Program-made: the position numbers and the translations under genes | Notes under the pieces: generated by a model | The model's input: the letters and a program-made list of their open reading frames with translations, nothing else | Told to the model about the DNA's origin: nothing | Database searches by the model: none | In this document: one piece after another, positions 16,146-23,929 of the stretch | How the letters are laid out: every line of letters starts with the position of its first letter | How positions within the stretch are numbered: position 1 is the first letter of the stretch | DNA from: Phycisphaerales bacterium | GTDB taxonomy: Bacteria > Planctomycetota > Phycisphaerae > WQYP01 | Length of the DNA stretch: 52,578 nt | NCBI GenBank assembly: GCA_009781185.1 | Contig: WQYP01000009.1 | Coordinates: 1-52,578 of the forward strand | Direction: 5' to 3'

Positions 16146-16173
16146 TTGAGTTATTTGCTACTGTGCGTAATAT
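16146..16173 (+). promoter_or_regulatory. Promoter candidate for the LigB-like gene
   Basis: TTGAGT (16146-16151) and TAATAT (16168-16173) are separated by 16 nt and lie about 40 nt before the ATG at 16212. The sequence is AT-rich compared with its surroundings. Inference from sigma-70-type consensus. Confidence 0.45.
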
Positions 16174-16211
16174 ACGCTGAAAAGGTAGGGAGAGCGATAC
16201 ATGGAGCTGTC

Positions 16212-17042
16212 ATGAGTCTTGTTTTTGCCGCCATTTTGCCGCATGGGCCGGATATTATTCCGGAAATCACCGACGATCTTGCGATGATGGCGGACACGCG
16301 CCGCGCCATGGAGCGCGCCGCCAGCCAATTCGCTGCGGCAAAGGTCGATACGCTCATCCTGCTCGATCCCGATCTGGTCCATCGTCAGAACAAATCCGTG
16401 ACGCGAACGCTCTACACCGGCGCCCCCATCATCACCGTCGCCACGACGTCACATGCCGGCGGGACGTTGGGAACGATTCGTGATTCGTTTTGTTGCGATC
16501 TTGAGTTCGCTCAGGCTGTCCTCGCTGAAGGGAAGAAGGCGTCCTTCCCGGTCATTCCGGCTTCGGGTGAAAATGGTGAATTTCCACTGGTTGGCGGCGG
16601 TTTGATCCCACTCTGGTACACCATCCATCCCCTGCCAGACCCGCGACCCAAACTCGTCGTCCTCACCCCCAGCCCCGGCGTAGCACGTAGCGAACTCCGG
16701 CGCTTTGGTACATTCCTCGCCAAACTCGCCCAACAATCCCCCAAACGCATCGCCCTCGTCGCCTCCGCCGACCAGGGCCACACGCACGACCCCAAACACC
16801 CCAAATTCGGTTTTTCCCCCGCCGCCGCCAAATTCGACGCCTTCTACTGCGACGCCATCCGACAAAACCATTTCGACGCCCTGATGACCGTCGATGACCA
16901 GTTGCTCAAGGATTCATGGTCCGATTCGCTCTGGGTCACGCTCATCTTGGCTGGCCTGCTCGACGCCAATCCCCTTCCGCCACGATTTTTCCACTACGCC
17001 GTCCCCACCTATTTTGGCATGGCAGTGGTATTGTATGAATAG
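16212..17042 (+). CDS. LigB-superfamily (class III extradiol dioxygenase-like) protein
   Basis: 276 residues from ATG 16212; the frame runs further upstream to 16062 but that part is the antisense of the secreted protein gene. GGAG stands at 16203-16206. The N-terminus has AAILPHGPDIIPEI with the conserved metal-site His, and later ALVASADQGHTHD with further His and Asp ligands. This is the LigB/MEMO fold. Members cleave aromatic rings with Fe(II) or have lost catalysis. No aromatic pathway genes are nearby, so the substrate is open. The UroD-like gene follows 99 nt later on the same strand. Confidence 0.75.
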   Translation: MSLVFAAILPHGPDIIPEITDDLAMMADTRRAMERAASQFAAAKVDTLILLDPDLVHRQNKSVTRTLYTGAPIITVATTSHAGGTLGTIRDSFCCDLEFAQAVLAEGKKASFPVIPASGENGEFPLVGGGLIPLWYTIHPLPDPRPKLVVLTPSPGVARSELRRFGTFLAKLAQQSPKRIALVASADQGHTHDPKHPKFGFSPAAAKFDAFYCDAIRQNHFDALMTVDDQLLKDSWSDSLWVTLILAGLLDANPLPPRFFHYAVPTYFGMAVVLYE

Positions 17043-17141
17043 GTCCCATAGAGAGACGATTGAGCATATCGCCAATTAAAAATTTCTTTGGAAATTTTCA
17101 ATCGTTCCTACGGGACCAGGACCGATGTAGATAGGAGAATC

Positions 17142-18155
17142 ATGTTTAATTTCGCCGAACGTATCGATCGCTGGACTCGCTTCATCTCCAACGACAATTC
17201 CCCGCGAAGCATGCGCCTCGTCCGTTTCGACGGCACACTGCCCCCGATGCCCTTCCCTCGCCCCGACAATCTCCCCGCCCGTATCGAATGGGCCTGGGCA
17301 TCCTACGAACACGCCCAGGAATGCATGACTTGGCTCGACGACGACGCTTTGCCATATCTTCGCCCCTACACAGGCACGGAAGTCTTCGCGGAAGCCTTCG
17401 GCTGCCCCGTGCATTACCCAACCAACGACATGCCCAGTGCCCGCCCCCTCGTTTCTAACGCCCACGATGCCTCTCGCCTGCGGATTCCCACTCTGGATCA
17501 TCCGGCGATTGCCCGGATTTTCGCCATCACTGACGAGCTTCGACGGCGTGCTCCCACCGCACTGATGCGACTCCCCGACATTCAATCCCCCGTCGGAATC
17601 GCCGCCCTTATCTGGCAAAAAGAAGACTTTTTCGCCGCGCTCATGGAAAATCCCAACGCCGCCAAAGAACTTATTAGTAAGTGTACATCCCTCATGATCT
17701 CCTTCCTGGACGAGTGGTTCGCCCGCTACGGCCGATCCTTCATCGCGCATTGGCCGGACTATTACATGCCCTACGGCATCACCCTCTCCGAAGACGAAAT
17801 CGGCGCCGTCAGCCCCGATATATTCCACCAATTCTTCCTGCCCGAACTGGCCGCCCTCTCCAACCGCTACGGCGGCATCGGCATCCACTGCTGCGCCAAC
17901 TCCCGCCACCAATGGCCCGCCTTCAAACAAATCCCCAACCTGAAACTCATCCAACTCGCTCGCCCCTTCGATCAAACCTTGGAATCGCTTCACTTCTTTG
18001 TCGACCATTGCGCTCAGTATTACCGTCCCGAAACCATTCCCGCCTCCGACCCTCGAGACCGCATCCCGCCGCAAGCCCGTATCGTTCTGGACCTGACCGC
18101 CAGCACCCAGGAAAGCGCAAAACGTCACGCGGCGTATCTAAGGATGGCAATGTAA
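17142..18155 (+). CDS. Uroporphyrinogen decarboxylase-like / methyltransferase-fold protein
   Basis: 337 residues from ATG 17142, with AGGAG at 17133-17137. It shows the TIM-barrel features of the URO-D superfamily: the C-terminal part with DEIGAVSPDIFHQFFLPEL and GIHCCANSRHQWPAF, where the His-Cys-Cys region is in the place where corrinoid-dependent methyltransferases of this family bind zinc. True HemE enzymes have an N-terminal arginine cluster not seen here. It is therefore more likely one of the many URO-D-like proteins of planctomycetes, perhaps a methyltransferase. Substrate unknown. Confidence 0.72.
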   Translation: MFNFAERIDRWTRFISNDNSPRSMRLVRFDGTLPPMPFPRPDNLPARIEWAWASYEHAQECMTWLDDDALPYLRPYTGTEVFAEAFGCPVHYPTNDMPSARPLVSNAHDASRLRIPTLDHPAIARIFAITDELRRRAPTALMRLPDIQSPVGIAALIWQKEDFFAALMENPNAAKELISKCTSLMISFLDEWFARYGRSFIAHWPDYYMPYGITLSEDEIGAVSPDIFHQFFLPELAALSNRYGGIGIHCCANSRHQWPAFKQIPNLKLIQLARPFDQTLESLHFFVDHCAQYYRPETIPASDPRDRIPPQARIVLDLTASTQESAKRHAAYLRMAM

Positions 18156-18167
18156 AGTGTAATCACG

Positions 18168-18195
18168 TTGTAAATTGGGTGGGCTGAGGTATCAT
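18168..18195 (+). promoter_or_regulatory. Promoter candidate for phosphohexomutase gene
   Basis: TTGTAA (18168-18173) and TATCAT (18190-18195) with a 16-nt spacer, 29 nt before the ATG at 18225. Inference from consensus spacing. Confidence 0.4.
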
Positions 18196-18224
18196 CCCAA
18201 CTTCATCTTTTTTGGAGAAAATTC

Positions 18225-19643
18225 ATGGCCAAGACTGAAGCATTACAAGTGGGTGGAGCGACTTTGATGATGGGAGTTTCCGGGCTACGGGGTGTGATCG
18301 GTTCGAGCTTAACGCCGCAGGTCGCGATGGAGTTCGGACAGGCGTTTGGGTGGGTCTTGATGATGGATAAAAAGGCCAGGGGGGCAGGCGAGCGGGCGGT
18401 GGTGGTCATTGGCCGCGACACACGTCTGAGTGGTCCAATGATTTTCGGCGCTGTCTCTGCAGGATTGATTTCCGTTGGCGTGGACGTGGTGAACGTGGAG
18501 ATCGCAACAACGCCGTCGATCGCGATCATGGGAACGTTCTTGAAAGCGGACGCCTCATGCGTGATCACCGCATCGCACAATCCGCCGATGTGGAACGGCA
18601 TCAAATTCCTGCGACCGGACGGTCGCGCCTATTCCCCGGATCGAGCCAGCCTGATCAAAAAAGCCTACAACGAAAAACCATGGACAGCGATTGGCGGACT
18701 GGCCGATATCGATCACATCGGCCGTTCGACAACGGATTCACGTGTACATGCAAATCACATTCAAATAGTTTTGCAATATTTCGATGTGAAAGCGATCGCT
18801 CAGAAGCGCTACAAAGTGGTGCTGGATTCGATCAACGGCGCAGGCTGCATCGGAACGCCGATGTTGATGGGAAAACTGGGCGTGGAGCTGATCCATATGA
18901 ACGGCGAGGCGAACGGCCAATTCGCCCACATGCCCGAACCGACAAAAGCAAATCTGACGAGCCTGTGCGAAAAAGTCAAACAGGTCGGCGACGCCGCCGT
19001 CGGCTTCGCGCAAGACCCCGACGCTGATCGCCTCGTGGTCGTGGACGAAAAAGGCACTTTCATCGGCGAGGATTACACCGTCGCCCTCGCCACATACGCC
19101 CGCATGCTGGTCAAGCCCGGCACCGTCGTGGTGAACCTGGCAACCACGCGAATGATCGATGACATCGCAAAGAAGTTTGGACAAACCTGCATTCGTACAC
19201 CCGTCGGCGAAGCGAACGTAACCGCGAAGATGGCCGAAGTAAACGCCGTGATCGGCGGCGAAGGCGGCGGCGGAGCCATCGATCCCCGCGTTGGCATGAC
19301 ACGGGACAGCTTCCTGGGAATCGTGATGGTGTTGGATTTGTTGACGCGGACGGGCAAGAAGTTATCGGAGATCGTCGCGGAATTGCCGCAGTATGTGCGG
19401 GTGAGCACGAAGTTTGAGTGCACGCGCGAACAGGCCGCGGTGCTGGTGGAGAAGGCGAAGGCGAAGTTTGCCGGGGAAACGAATGCAAAGGTCAACACGG
19501 AAGACGGCGTGAAGATCGACTGGCCGGAAGGCTGGGTGCAGGTGCGTGCAAGCAACACAGAACCGATCGCGCGGATGGTGGCGGAGGCGAAGGATGAGGC
19601 GACGGTGAAGAAGTTGTTTGCGCGGATTGAGTCGTTGCGATAA
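18225..19643 (+). CDS. glmM: Phosphoglucosamine mutase / phosphomannomutase family
   Basis: 472 residues. The alpha-D-phosphohexomutase motifs are clear: GVSGLRGVIGSSLTP at the start, VVIGRDTRLSG, the phospho-serine loop VITASHNPPMWNGIKF (Ser near residue 117), the metal loop FAQDPDADRL and the sugar loop GGEGGGG, and a C-terminal phosphate-binding VRASNTEPIARM. Length fits the family. It interconverts hexose 6- and 1-phosphates in the cytoplasm. The glmM symbol is the most likely assignment because no other copy is in view; ManB or Pgm specificity cannot be excluded. TTGGAG stands before the ATG. The next gene starts 11 nt after the stop and differs in base composition. Confidence 0.85.
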   Translation: MAKTEALQVGGATLMMGVSGLRGVIGSSLTPQVAMEFGQAFGWVLMMDKKARGAGERAVVVIGRDTRLSGPMIFGAVSAGLISVGVDVVNVEIATTPSIAIMGTFLKADASCVITASHNPPMWNGIKFLRPDGRAYSPDRASLIKKAYNEKPWTAIGGLADIDHIGRSTTDSRVHANHIQIVLQYFDVKAIAQKRYKVVLDSINGAGCIGTPMLMGKLGVELIHMNGEANGQFAHMPEPTKANLTSLCEKVKQVGDAAVGFAQDPDADRLVVVDEKGTFIGEDYTVALATYARMLVKPGTVVVNLATTRMIDDIAKKFGQTCIRTPVGEANVTAKMAEVNAVIGGEGGGGAIDPRVGMTRDSFLGIVMVLDLLTRTGKKLSEIVAELPQYVRVSTKFECTREQAAVLVEKAKAKFAGETNAKVNTEDGVKIDWPEGWVQVRASNTEPIARMVAEAKDEATVKKLFARIESLR

Positions 19644-19654
19644 CAAGGACCACG

Positions 19655-20287
19655 ATGTTACGCGATATTTTGAAATTCGGGGAGTCGCCTTTATTTGACG
19701 AATTGACGCATGCTGTTGGTGTTTTGGATCGCGTACACCATTGGCCACGAATTCCGGCATGTCCGGTGGTCATCAGTGGGAGTTGTAAAGAGGATGGGTG
19801 CTACAACTCACTCTCCCATCCTTCGCGGCCGGGGAAAATTGAGATTTCGCGTTTTGCAATGTATCCGAGTATCACGCTTATTCATGAAATTGGTCATATG
19901 CTCGATCACATGGCCTTGAACCCGATCAAACGCGGCTTCGGCAGTGAACACGATCCCATGTTTGATCAGTTGCACCTGGCTTGGGAAGCAAGCCGAATCG
20001 TTCACAAATTGACAGCTCACCATGCCCGAAAACGCCCCGCCGTCGAGCCTCGGGTCCGCCGGTTTTTGGCTTACCAGTTGCGGCCCCGCGAATTGTGGGC
20101 CAGAACTTATGTGCAATGGGTAGCGAATCGTTCGAAGGATATTATGATTGCTTCCCAATTCCGAACTGCAACAGTTGAAGCTTCTGTATTTCGCAAATTA
20201 GGTGTCGAATCCTATTGGGATGACGACGATTTTTGCCGTATAATTCCGTTAGTTGATGAGATTTTTTACAAGAGGGGATTTTTATGA
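19655..20287 (+). CDS. Putative zincin metallopeptidase-like protein
   Basis: 210 residues of lower GC content than its neighbours. The central motif HEIGHMLDH (HExxH) with a hydrophobic stretch before it is a gluzincin/zincin signature, and RPRELWARTYVQW downstream resembles the ExxAR segment that supplies a third ligand in small MPTases associated with phage and polyvalent proteins. The N-terminal part contains two cysteines (SGSCKEDGCYNS). No signal peptide. Its stop overlaps the start of a 61-residue gene (ATGA at 20284-20287). Role unknown; a toxin-like or mobile origin is a possibility suggested by composition, size and the tiny coupled partner, not proven. Confidence 0.6.
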   Translation: MLRDILKFGESPLFDELTHAVGVLDRVHHWPRIPACPVVISGSCKEDGCYNSLSHPSRPGKIEISRFAMYPSITLIHEIGHMLDHMALNPIKRGFGSEHDPMFDQLHLAWEASRIVHKLTAHHARKRPAVEPRVRRFLAYQLRPRELWARTYVQWVANRSKDIMIASQFRTATVEASVFRKLGVESYWDDDDFCRIIPLVDEIFYKRGFL

Positions 20288-20469
20288 CAACGACTCGCTC
20301 GTCTCCGAAAAAAACGAAGAAGCCAACCACTCTCAAAAATCTTCAGCAATTCAAACTCCGTTTGCCCCGTTCCGACGTTTTCGTCGATGGCAAACGTCTG
20401 TCCTTCGGCCCGACACTGCCTGAGCTGTTGGCTAAGAAACGGCGGGCGCAGAGTAAATCCTCCATCTAA
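20284..20469 (+). CDS. Small basic protein coupled to the metallopeptidase-like gene
   Basis: 61 residues, very rich in Lys, Arg, Ser and Thr at both ends, with a short conserved-looking core (DVFVDGKRLSFGPTLPEL). The ATG lies inside the stop of the preceding gene, so it is read by translational coupling. No known domain. It could be a partner, inhibitor or substrate of the zincin-like protein. The length and overlap make a real gene more likely than chance. Confidence 0.5.
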   Translation: MTTTRSSPKKTKKPTTLKNLQQFKLRLPRSDVFVDGKRLSFGPTLPELLAKKRRAQSKSSI

Positions 20470-20489
20470 GCAAAGATTGAAAGTTTGCG

Positions 20490-20923
20490 ATGGTTTTTCC
20501 CTTAACTGATCCTCATGCGGTTTCCACTGCGACAGCGCCAACGCCTGGCAGAAAATTGGCTGCGTTTGCGATTTTTTTGTATTCGCGCAACTCGGTTACC
20601 TTTTTCTTTTCTTGATTGTTTTCTGCAATGGCGGGCCGGGATTGCTCGCATCGGGCAAAGCTGGAAGTGATAATTTGGCGGTGGCGGAATTCTTTGGAAA
20701 CGTTTTGATTCTGGGATGGCCGAGCATGGTATCGCTTGTGCTGTGCGTTTTGGTTAGAAGAAAGATCGGCAGGTCGCCGCATCATTTTTCAACCAGAGGC
20801 ATCGGGCGCTTCGCGATGGCGTGGAAACTCGGGCGAATCCAGGCTGCGACGTTGAGCGATCAGTCTCCGTCGGGACAGGTACGGAAGAATTATCGGTTTG
20901 CTCTCGTGCTTTCAATGATCTGA
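20490..20923 (+). pseudogene. Small membrane protein gene interrupted by a frameshift in a T7 run
   Basis: An ATG at 20490 opens a frame that stops at about 20615, and a second frame runs on to the TGA at 20921-20923. If the run of seven T at 20572-20578 had eight, the two would join into one protein of about 144 residues: an N-terminal segment (PLTDPHAVSTATAP), a first membrane helix, a loop with CNGGPGLLASGKAG, a second helix (NVLILGWPSMVSLVLCVLV) and a basic tail. Both halves have the character of one membrane protein, and the joint falls in a homopolymer. It may be a real pseudogene, a slippage-controlled gene or a sequencing error. Family unknown. Confidence 0.5.
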
Positions 20924-21023
20924 CTATTTTTCCTGTTTTGCATGGCGGGTGTTGTGCACGAGTCCACCAGCCCACGCGTTGTCGATAAAAGTTATAATCC
21001 GCAGAACCTTTTAAACGTCAAAT

Positions 21024-21046
21024 GACACGCTAAAGCGTAAACTCCG
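21024..21046. repeat. Palindromic repeat, ACGCTxAAGCGT family
   Basis: GACACGCTAAAGCGTAAACT matches the inverse complement of the sequence at 34735-34757. It lies just downstream of the aminopeptidase gene, inside the 124-bp gap 20924-21047, which otherwise shows nothing. Confidence 0.6.
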
Positions 21047-21047
21047 G

Positions 21048-22172
21048 TTATTTGAGATTTTCCGGGTTGAGCGGATGCAATTCCTTCGGCACGAACCGCC
21101 CATCCTCGCGGATGAGTTTGTTGTCGAAGTAAATTTGTCCGCCGCCGGTTTCGGGGGTTTGGCGGAGAACGAGGTCCCAGTGGATGGCGGAATGGTTGCC
21201 GTTGCTGGCGGTGTCGTAGCAGGCGCCGGGGGTGAAGTGGATGGAGCCGGCGATCTTCTCGTCGAAGAGAATGTCCTTCATCGGCTTGGTGCAGTAGGGA
21301 TTGAAGCCGATGGCGAATTCGCCGACGTAACGGGAGCCTTCGTCGGTGTCGAAGACCTCGTTGAGGTGGGCGGTGTTGTTGGAGGTGGCGTCGACGATTT
21401 TGCCGTTTTTGAAGGTGAGGCGGACGTCGTTGTGGGTGACGCCGCGGTAGAGGGAGGGACAGTTGTAGTGGATGATGCCGTTGACGGAGTCGTGGACGGG
21501 AGCGGTGAAGACTTCGCCGTCGGGGATGTTACGGTGTCCGTCGCAGAGGCGGGCGGGGATATTTTTAATGGAGAAAGTCAAATCCGTATCTCGCGGCCCC
21601 TTGATGCGAACGCGATCGGTACGTTGCATCAGGTCTCTCAGCGGCAGCATGGCACGGGACATCTTCGCATAGTCAAGCGTACAAACGTTAAAAAAGTAAT
21701 CCTCGAAAGCTTCCGTAGACATCTCCGCCATCTGCGCCATCGAAGCCGTGGGCCAGCGCAAAACGCACCAGCGAGTCCTGGCAACGCGGATATCACGATG
21801 CACACGGTTCCACACGGTGGATTCGTAAATTTTTTGTTTATCGGTGGGAACATCGGAGATTTCCGAAACATTCGCATTGCCGCGAATGCCGAGGTAGCAA
21901 TCGACTCGCTCCATCGCCTGTTTTTCCATGCGGGCAATAAGTTCAAACTGTTCCCGCGTCGCGTTCATCCGCAGCGCCCGCTCAATTTCATTGGACTTGA
22001 TCAGCACGATCGGCCGCCCGCCTGCCTCAACAGTGAGGCGAATGAGTTCCTTCGTAAAATCATGCGGAATATCAATCGCCTCAATAAGAACATTCTCCCC
22101 AGCCTTCACAGCGCATGAATAGTGGATAAGCGTGTTGGCAAGTTTCGTATAGCGGACATCAAGCATGGGCAT
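21048..22172 (-). CDS. M29-family aminopeptidase
   Basis: 374 residues, near the usual length of this family (AmpS, aminopeptidase T, PepS). The N-terminal domain has KAGENVLIEA and GGRPIVLIKS. The C-terminal half contains the metal-site segments: DGEVFTAPVHDSVNG with the conserved Glu, YVGEFAIGFNP with a second Glu, and NHSAIHWDLVL with His-Trp-Asp. These two-metal enzymes remove N-terminal residues from peptides in the cytoplasm. AGGAG stands 4-5 nt before the ATG at 22172; the second Met two codons later is an alternative start. It is divergent from nadC. Confidence 0.88.
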   Translation of the reverse strand: MPMLDVRYTKLANTLIHYSCAVKAGENVLIEAIDIPHDFTKELIRLTVEAGGRPIVLIKSNEIERALRMNATREQFELIARMEKQAMERVDCYLGIRGNANVSEISDVPTDKQKIYESTVWNRVHRDIRVARTRWCVLRWPTASMAQMAEMSTEAFEDYFFNVCTLDYAKMSRAMLPLRDLMQRTDRVRIKGPRDTDLTFSIKNIPARLCDGHRNIPDGEVFTAPVHDSVNGIIHYNCPSLYRGVTHNDVRLTFKNGKIVDATSNNTAHLNEVFDTDEGSRYVGEFAIGFNPYCTKPMKDILFDEKIAGSIHFTPGACYDTASNGNHSAIHWDLVLRQTPETGGGQIYFDNKLIREDGRFVPKELHPLNPENLK

Positions 22173-22194
22173 TACTCCTGCATCTTGAGTATAT

Positions 22195-22224
22195 TTAGCC
22201 GGTGGGCTTGCCCACCGCTCGGCT
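22195..22224. repeat. Palindromic repeat, AGCCGG...CCGCT family
   Basis: TTAGCCGGTGGGCTTGCCCA followed by CCGCTCGGCT forms a hairpin (GGTGGGC-TT-GCCCACC). A relative with a different inner stem lies at 29318-29347 and a more distant one at 47281-47301. It sits between two divergent genes, so it is not simply a terminator. Confidence 0.65.
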
Positions 22225-22287
22225 CTCGAACGCCGAAGACTTGGAGTTTATAGTGTGAACCGAATGTGAGCAATCTTGGAGCGAATG

Positions 22288-23169
22288 ATGAAGCGATTAA
22301 TGATGGATGAGCGAACCCGCGAATTGATTCGAATGGCGGTGGCGGAAGACCTTGGAACAGAAAAGGGGGTAGGAGACCGAACGGTGCAATTGGCGATCCC
22401 CGCAGCCGCCCATGGCACAGGAACCATCGTTGCCCGACGCGAAGGAGTCATCTGCGGCACAGTTCTGGTCCAAGAAATCCTGGCGAAATATGGCCGATTG
22501 AAATGCAGCCCGCTGGTCAAGGATGGCACAAAAGTGAAAACCGGTCAGGCGGTAGCGAGAATTTCCGGAAGCGTGCGTGCGATTCTGTCAGCCGAACGCG
22601 TCGTCCTGAATTTTCTGGGTCGGATGTCAGGCGTAGCAACGATGACGCGGCAATATGTGGACGCAGTGAAAGGTGCGAGAACAGTGATTTGTGATACACG
22701 CAAAACCGTGCCTGGCTGGCGGGCGCTCGACAAGTATGCCGTGCGTTGCGGTGGGGGGGTGAACCATCGGATCGGTCTTTACGATGGCGTGATGCTGAAA
22801 GACAACCACCTGGCAGCACTGCGGGAGAAGTTGTGGGATGGAATGAGTCTGGCAGAGTTGACGCAACGGATTCGCCGGGAGTTGCCACGGAGGATCACGT
22901 TGTGGCTTGAAGTGGACACGATGGAGCAACTGGCCGAAGCGATGGGTGGGGGGGCGGAGATTATTTTGCTGGATAATTTTTTGCTGGCGGACTTGCGGCG
23001 GGCGGTGGCGATGCGCGCAAAATGTAAAGCGAAGGAATTGCTGGAAGCCTCTGGCGGAATCACGCTGGAAAACGTCAGAGCGGTGGCGAAGACCGGCGTC
23101 GATCGCATCTCCATCGGCGCCCTGACGCACTCAGCTCCCGTGCTGGACCTGTCTATGGACTGGGCGTAG
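22288..23169 (+). CDS. nadC: Nicotinate-nucleotide pyrophosphorylase (carboxylating)
   Basis: About 293 residues. It makes nicotinate mononucleotide from quinolinate and PRPP in de novo NAD synthesis. Seen motifs: EDLGTEKGVGDRTVQLAI at the N-terminus, SAERVVLNFLGRMSGVATMT, ICDTRKTVPGWRALDKYAV with the catalytic DTRKT, GGGVNHRIGLYDGVMLKDNH and EASGGITLENVR near the C-terminus. GGAG at 22278-22281 favours the ATG at 22288; ATG 22285 and TTG 22276 are in frame. Two G7 tracts (22753-22759 and 22948-22954) are in conserved Gly positions. It overlaps the convergent membrane protein gene by 17 bp. Confidence 0.92.
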   Translation: MKRLMMDERTRELIRMAVAEDLGTEKGVGDRTVQLAIPAAAHGTGTIVARREGVICGTVLVQEILAKYGRLKCSPLVKDGTKVKTGQAVARISGSVRAILSAERVVLNFLGRMSGVATMTRQYVDAVKGARTVICDTRKTVPGWRALDKYAVRCGGGVNHRIGLYDGVMLKDNHLAALREKLWDGMSLAELTQRIRRELPRRITLWLEVDTMEQLAEAMGGGAEIILLDNFLLADLRRAVAMRAKCKAKELLEASGGITLENVRAVAKTGVDRISIGALTHSAPVLDLSMDWA

Positions 23170-23929
23170 CGCCCCCCCCCCTCCCGCTTTGCGGAGTGCT
23201 GCGGGAGAGGACGACGAACAGAAACATGAGTGGAAGGTAAACAGCCCAGCCGGCAAGCAGAGCAGGGGGGAGCGGAAGATAATTTTGAGCGACGATAATG
23301 GTGCTGATGGTGGGAACGAGTAGAAGGATGAGAATGGGTGCATGGCGGGTGAGGGTATAAAGGCTGTTTCTGGCTTCGTAGGCCGAGATCATACCCATGA
23401 TGGGAAAAAGCGTGATGAATCCGCCAAGGAGAGATTTAATGGAGAGGAGTGCGACGACAATGGCGGCAAGAATGGGTATCTTGAGATAGATGGGTAAATC
23501 TGTTCGTTGGCCGGGCTCTTGGCGCGGAGGCATTTGCCGGAGGATGAGGAGAGCGACGAGTGCGACAGCCGCGAGTGAGCTGACGATGATGCAGAGAGTG
23601 CCCCGCGGTATGAAAGGCCGAACAATTCCCCCGACAAAACAGTAAATCAGTGCACTGATGAGAATCGTCGGAATGATCGCCACGCGGAAGCGTATATGGA
23701 GAATCAACACGAAAAACATATAGAAGAGGAACAGGAAAAGTCCCGCGATATTATCAACACCGATGGGCTTGCCGACGGCAAGGGCGGAGCAGGTAAACGG
23801 AATGGGCAGCATGAAAACAAGAGCTTTGAGCTGTGGCCGGTGCAGATACGCGACCGCAGTTGCTTGGAGTGTGACAAGAACGATAAGTGCATAGTCATAG
23901 GGGCCGAAGGTGGAGAAAAAGTCGATCAT
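23153..23929 (-). CDS. Polytopic membrane protein of unknown function
   Basis: 258 residues with about eight hydrophobic segments (for example FMLPIPFTCSALAV, LFLFLFYMFFVLILHI, IVVALLSIKSLLGGFITLF, GWAVYLPLMFLFVVLS). No transporter signature that I recognise. The start overlaps the stop of the secreted propeller gene (ATGA), so the two are made together. The C-terminus (SGRGGGATPSP) is encoded by a C10 tract on the + strand (23172-23181) and overlaps the end of nadC. A length change in the tract would alter only the last few residues. Confidence 0.65.
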   Translation of the reverse strand: MIDFFSTFGPYDYALIVLVTLQATAVAYLHRPQLKALVFMLPIPFTCSALAVGKPIGVDNIAGLFLFLFYMFFVLILHIRFRVAIIPTILISALIYCFVGGIVRPFIPRGTLCIIVSSLAAVALVALLILRQMPPRQEPGQRTDLPIYLKIPILAAIVVALLSIKSLLGGFITLFPIMGMISAYEARNSLYTLTRHAPILILLLVPTISTIIVAQNYLPLPPALLAGWAVYLPLMFLFVVLSRSTPQSGRGGGATPSP

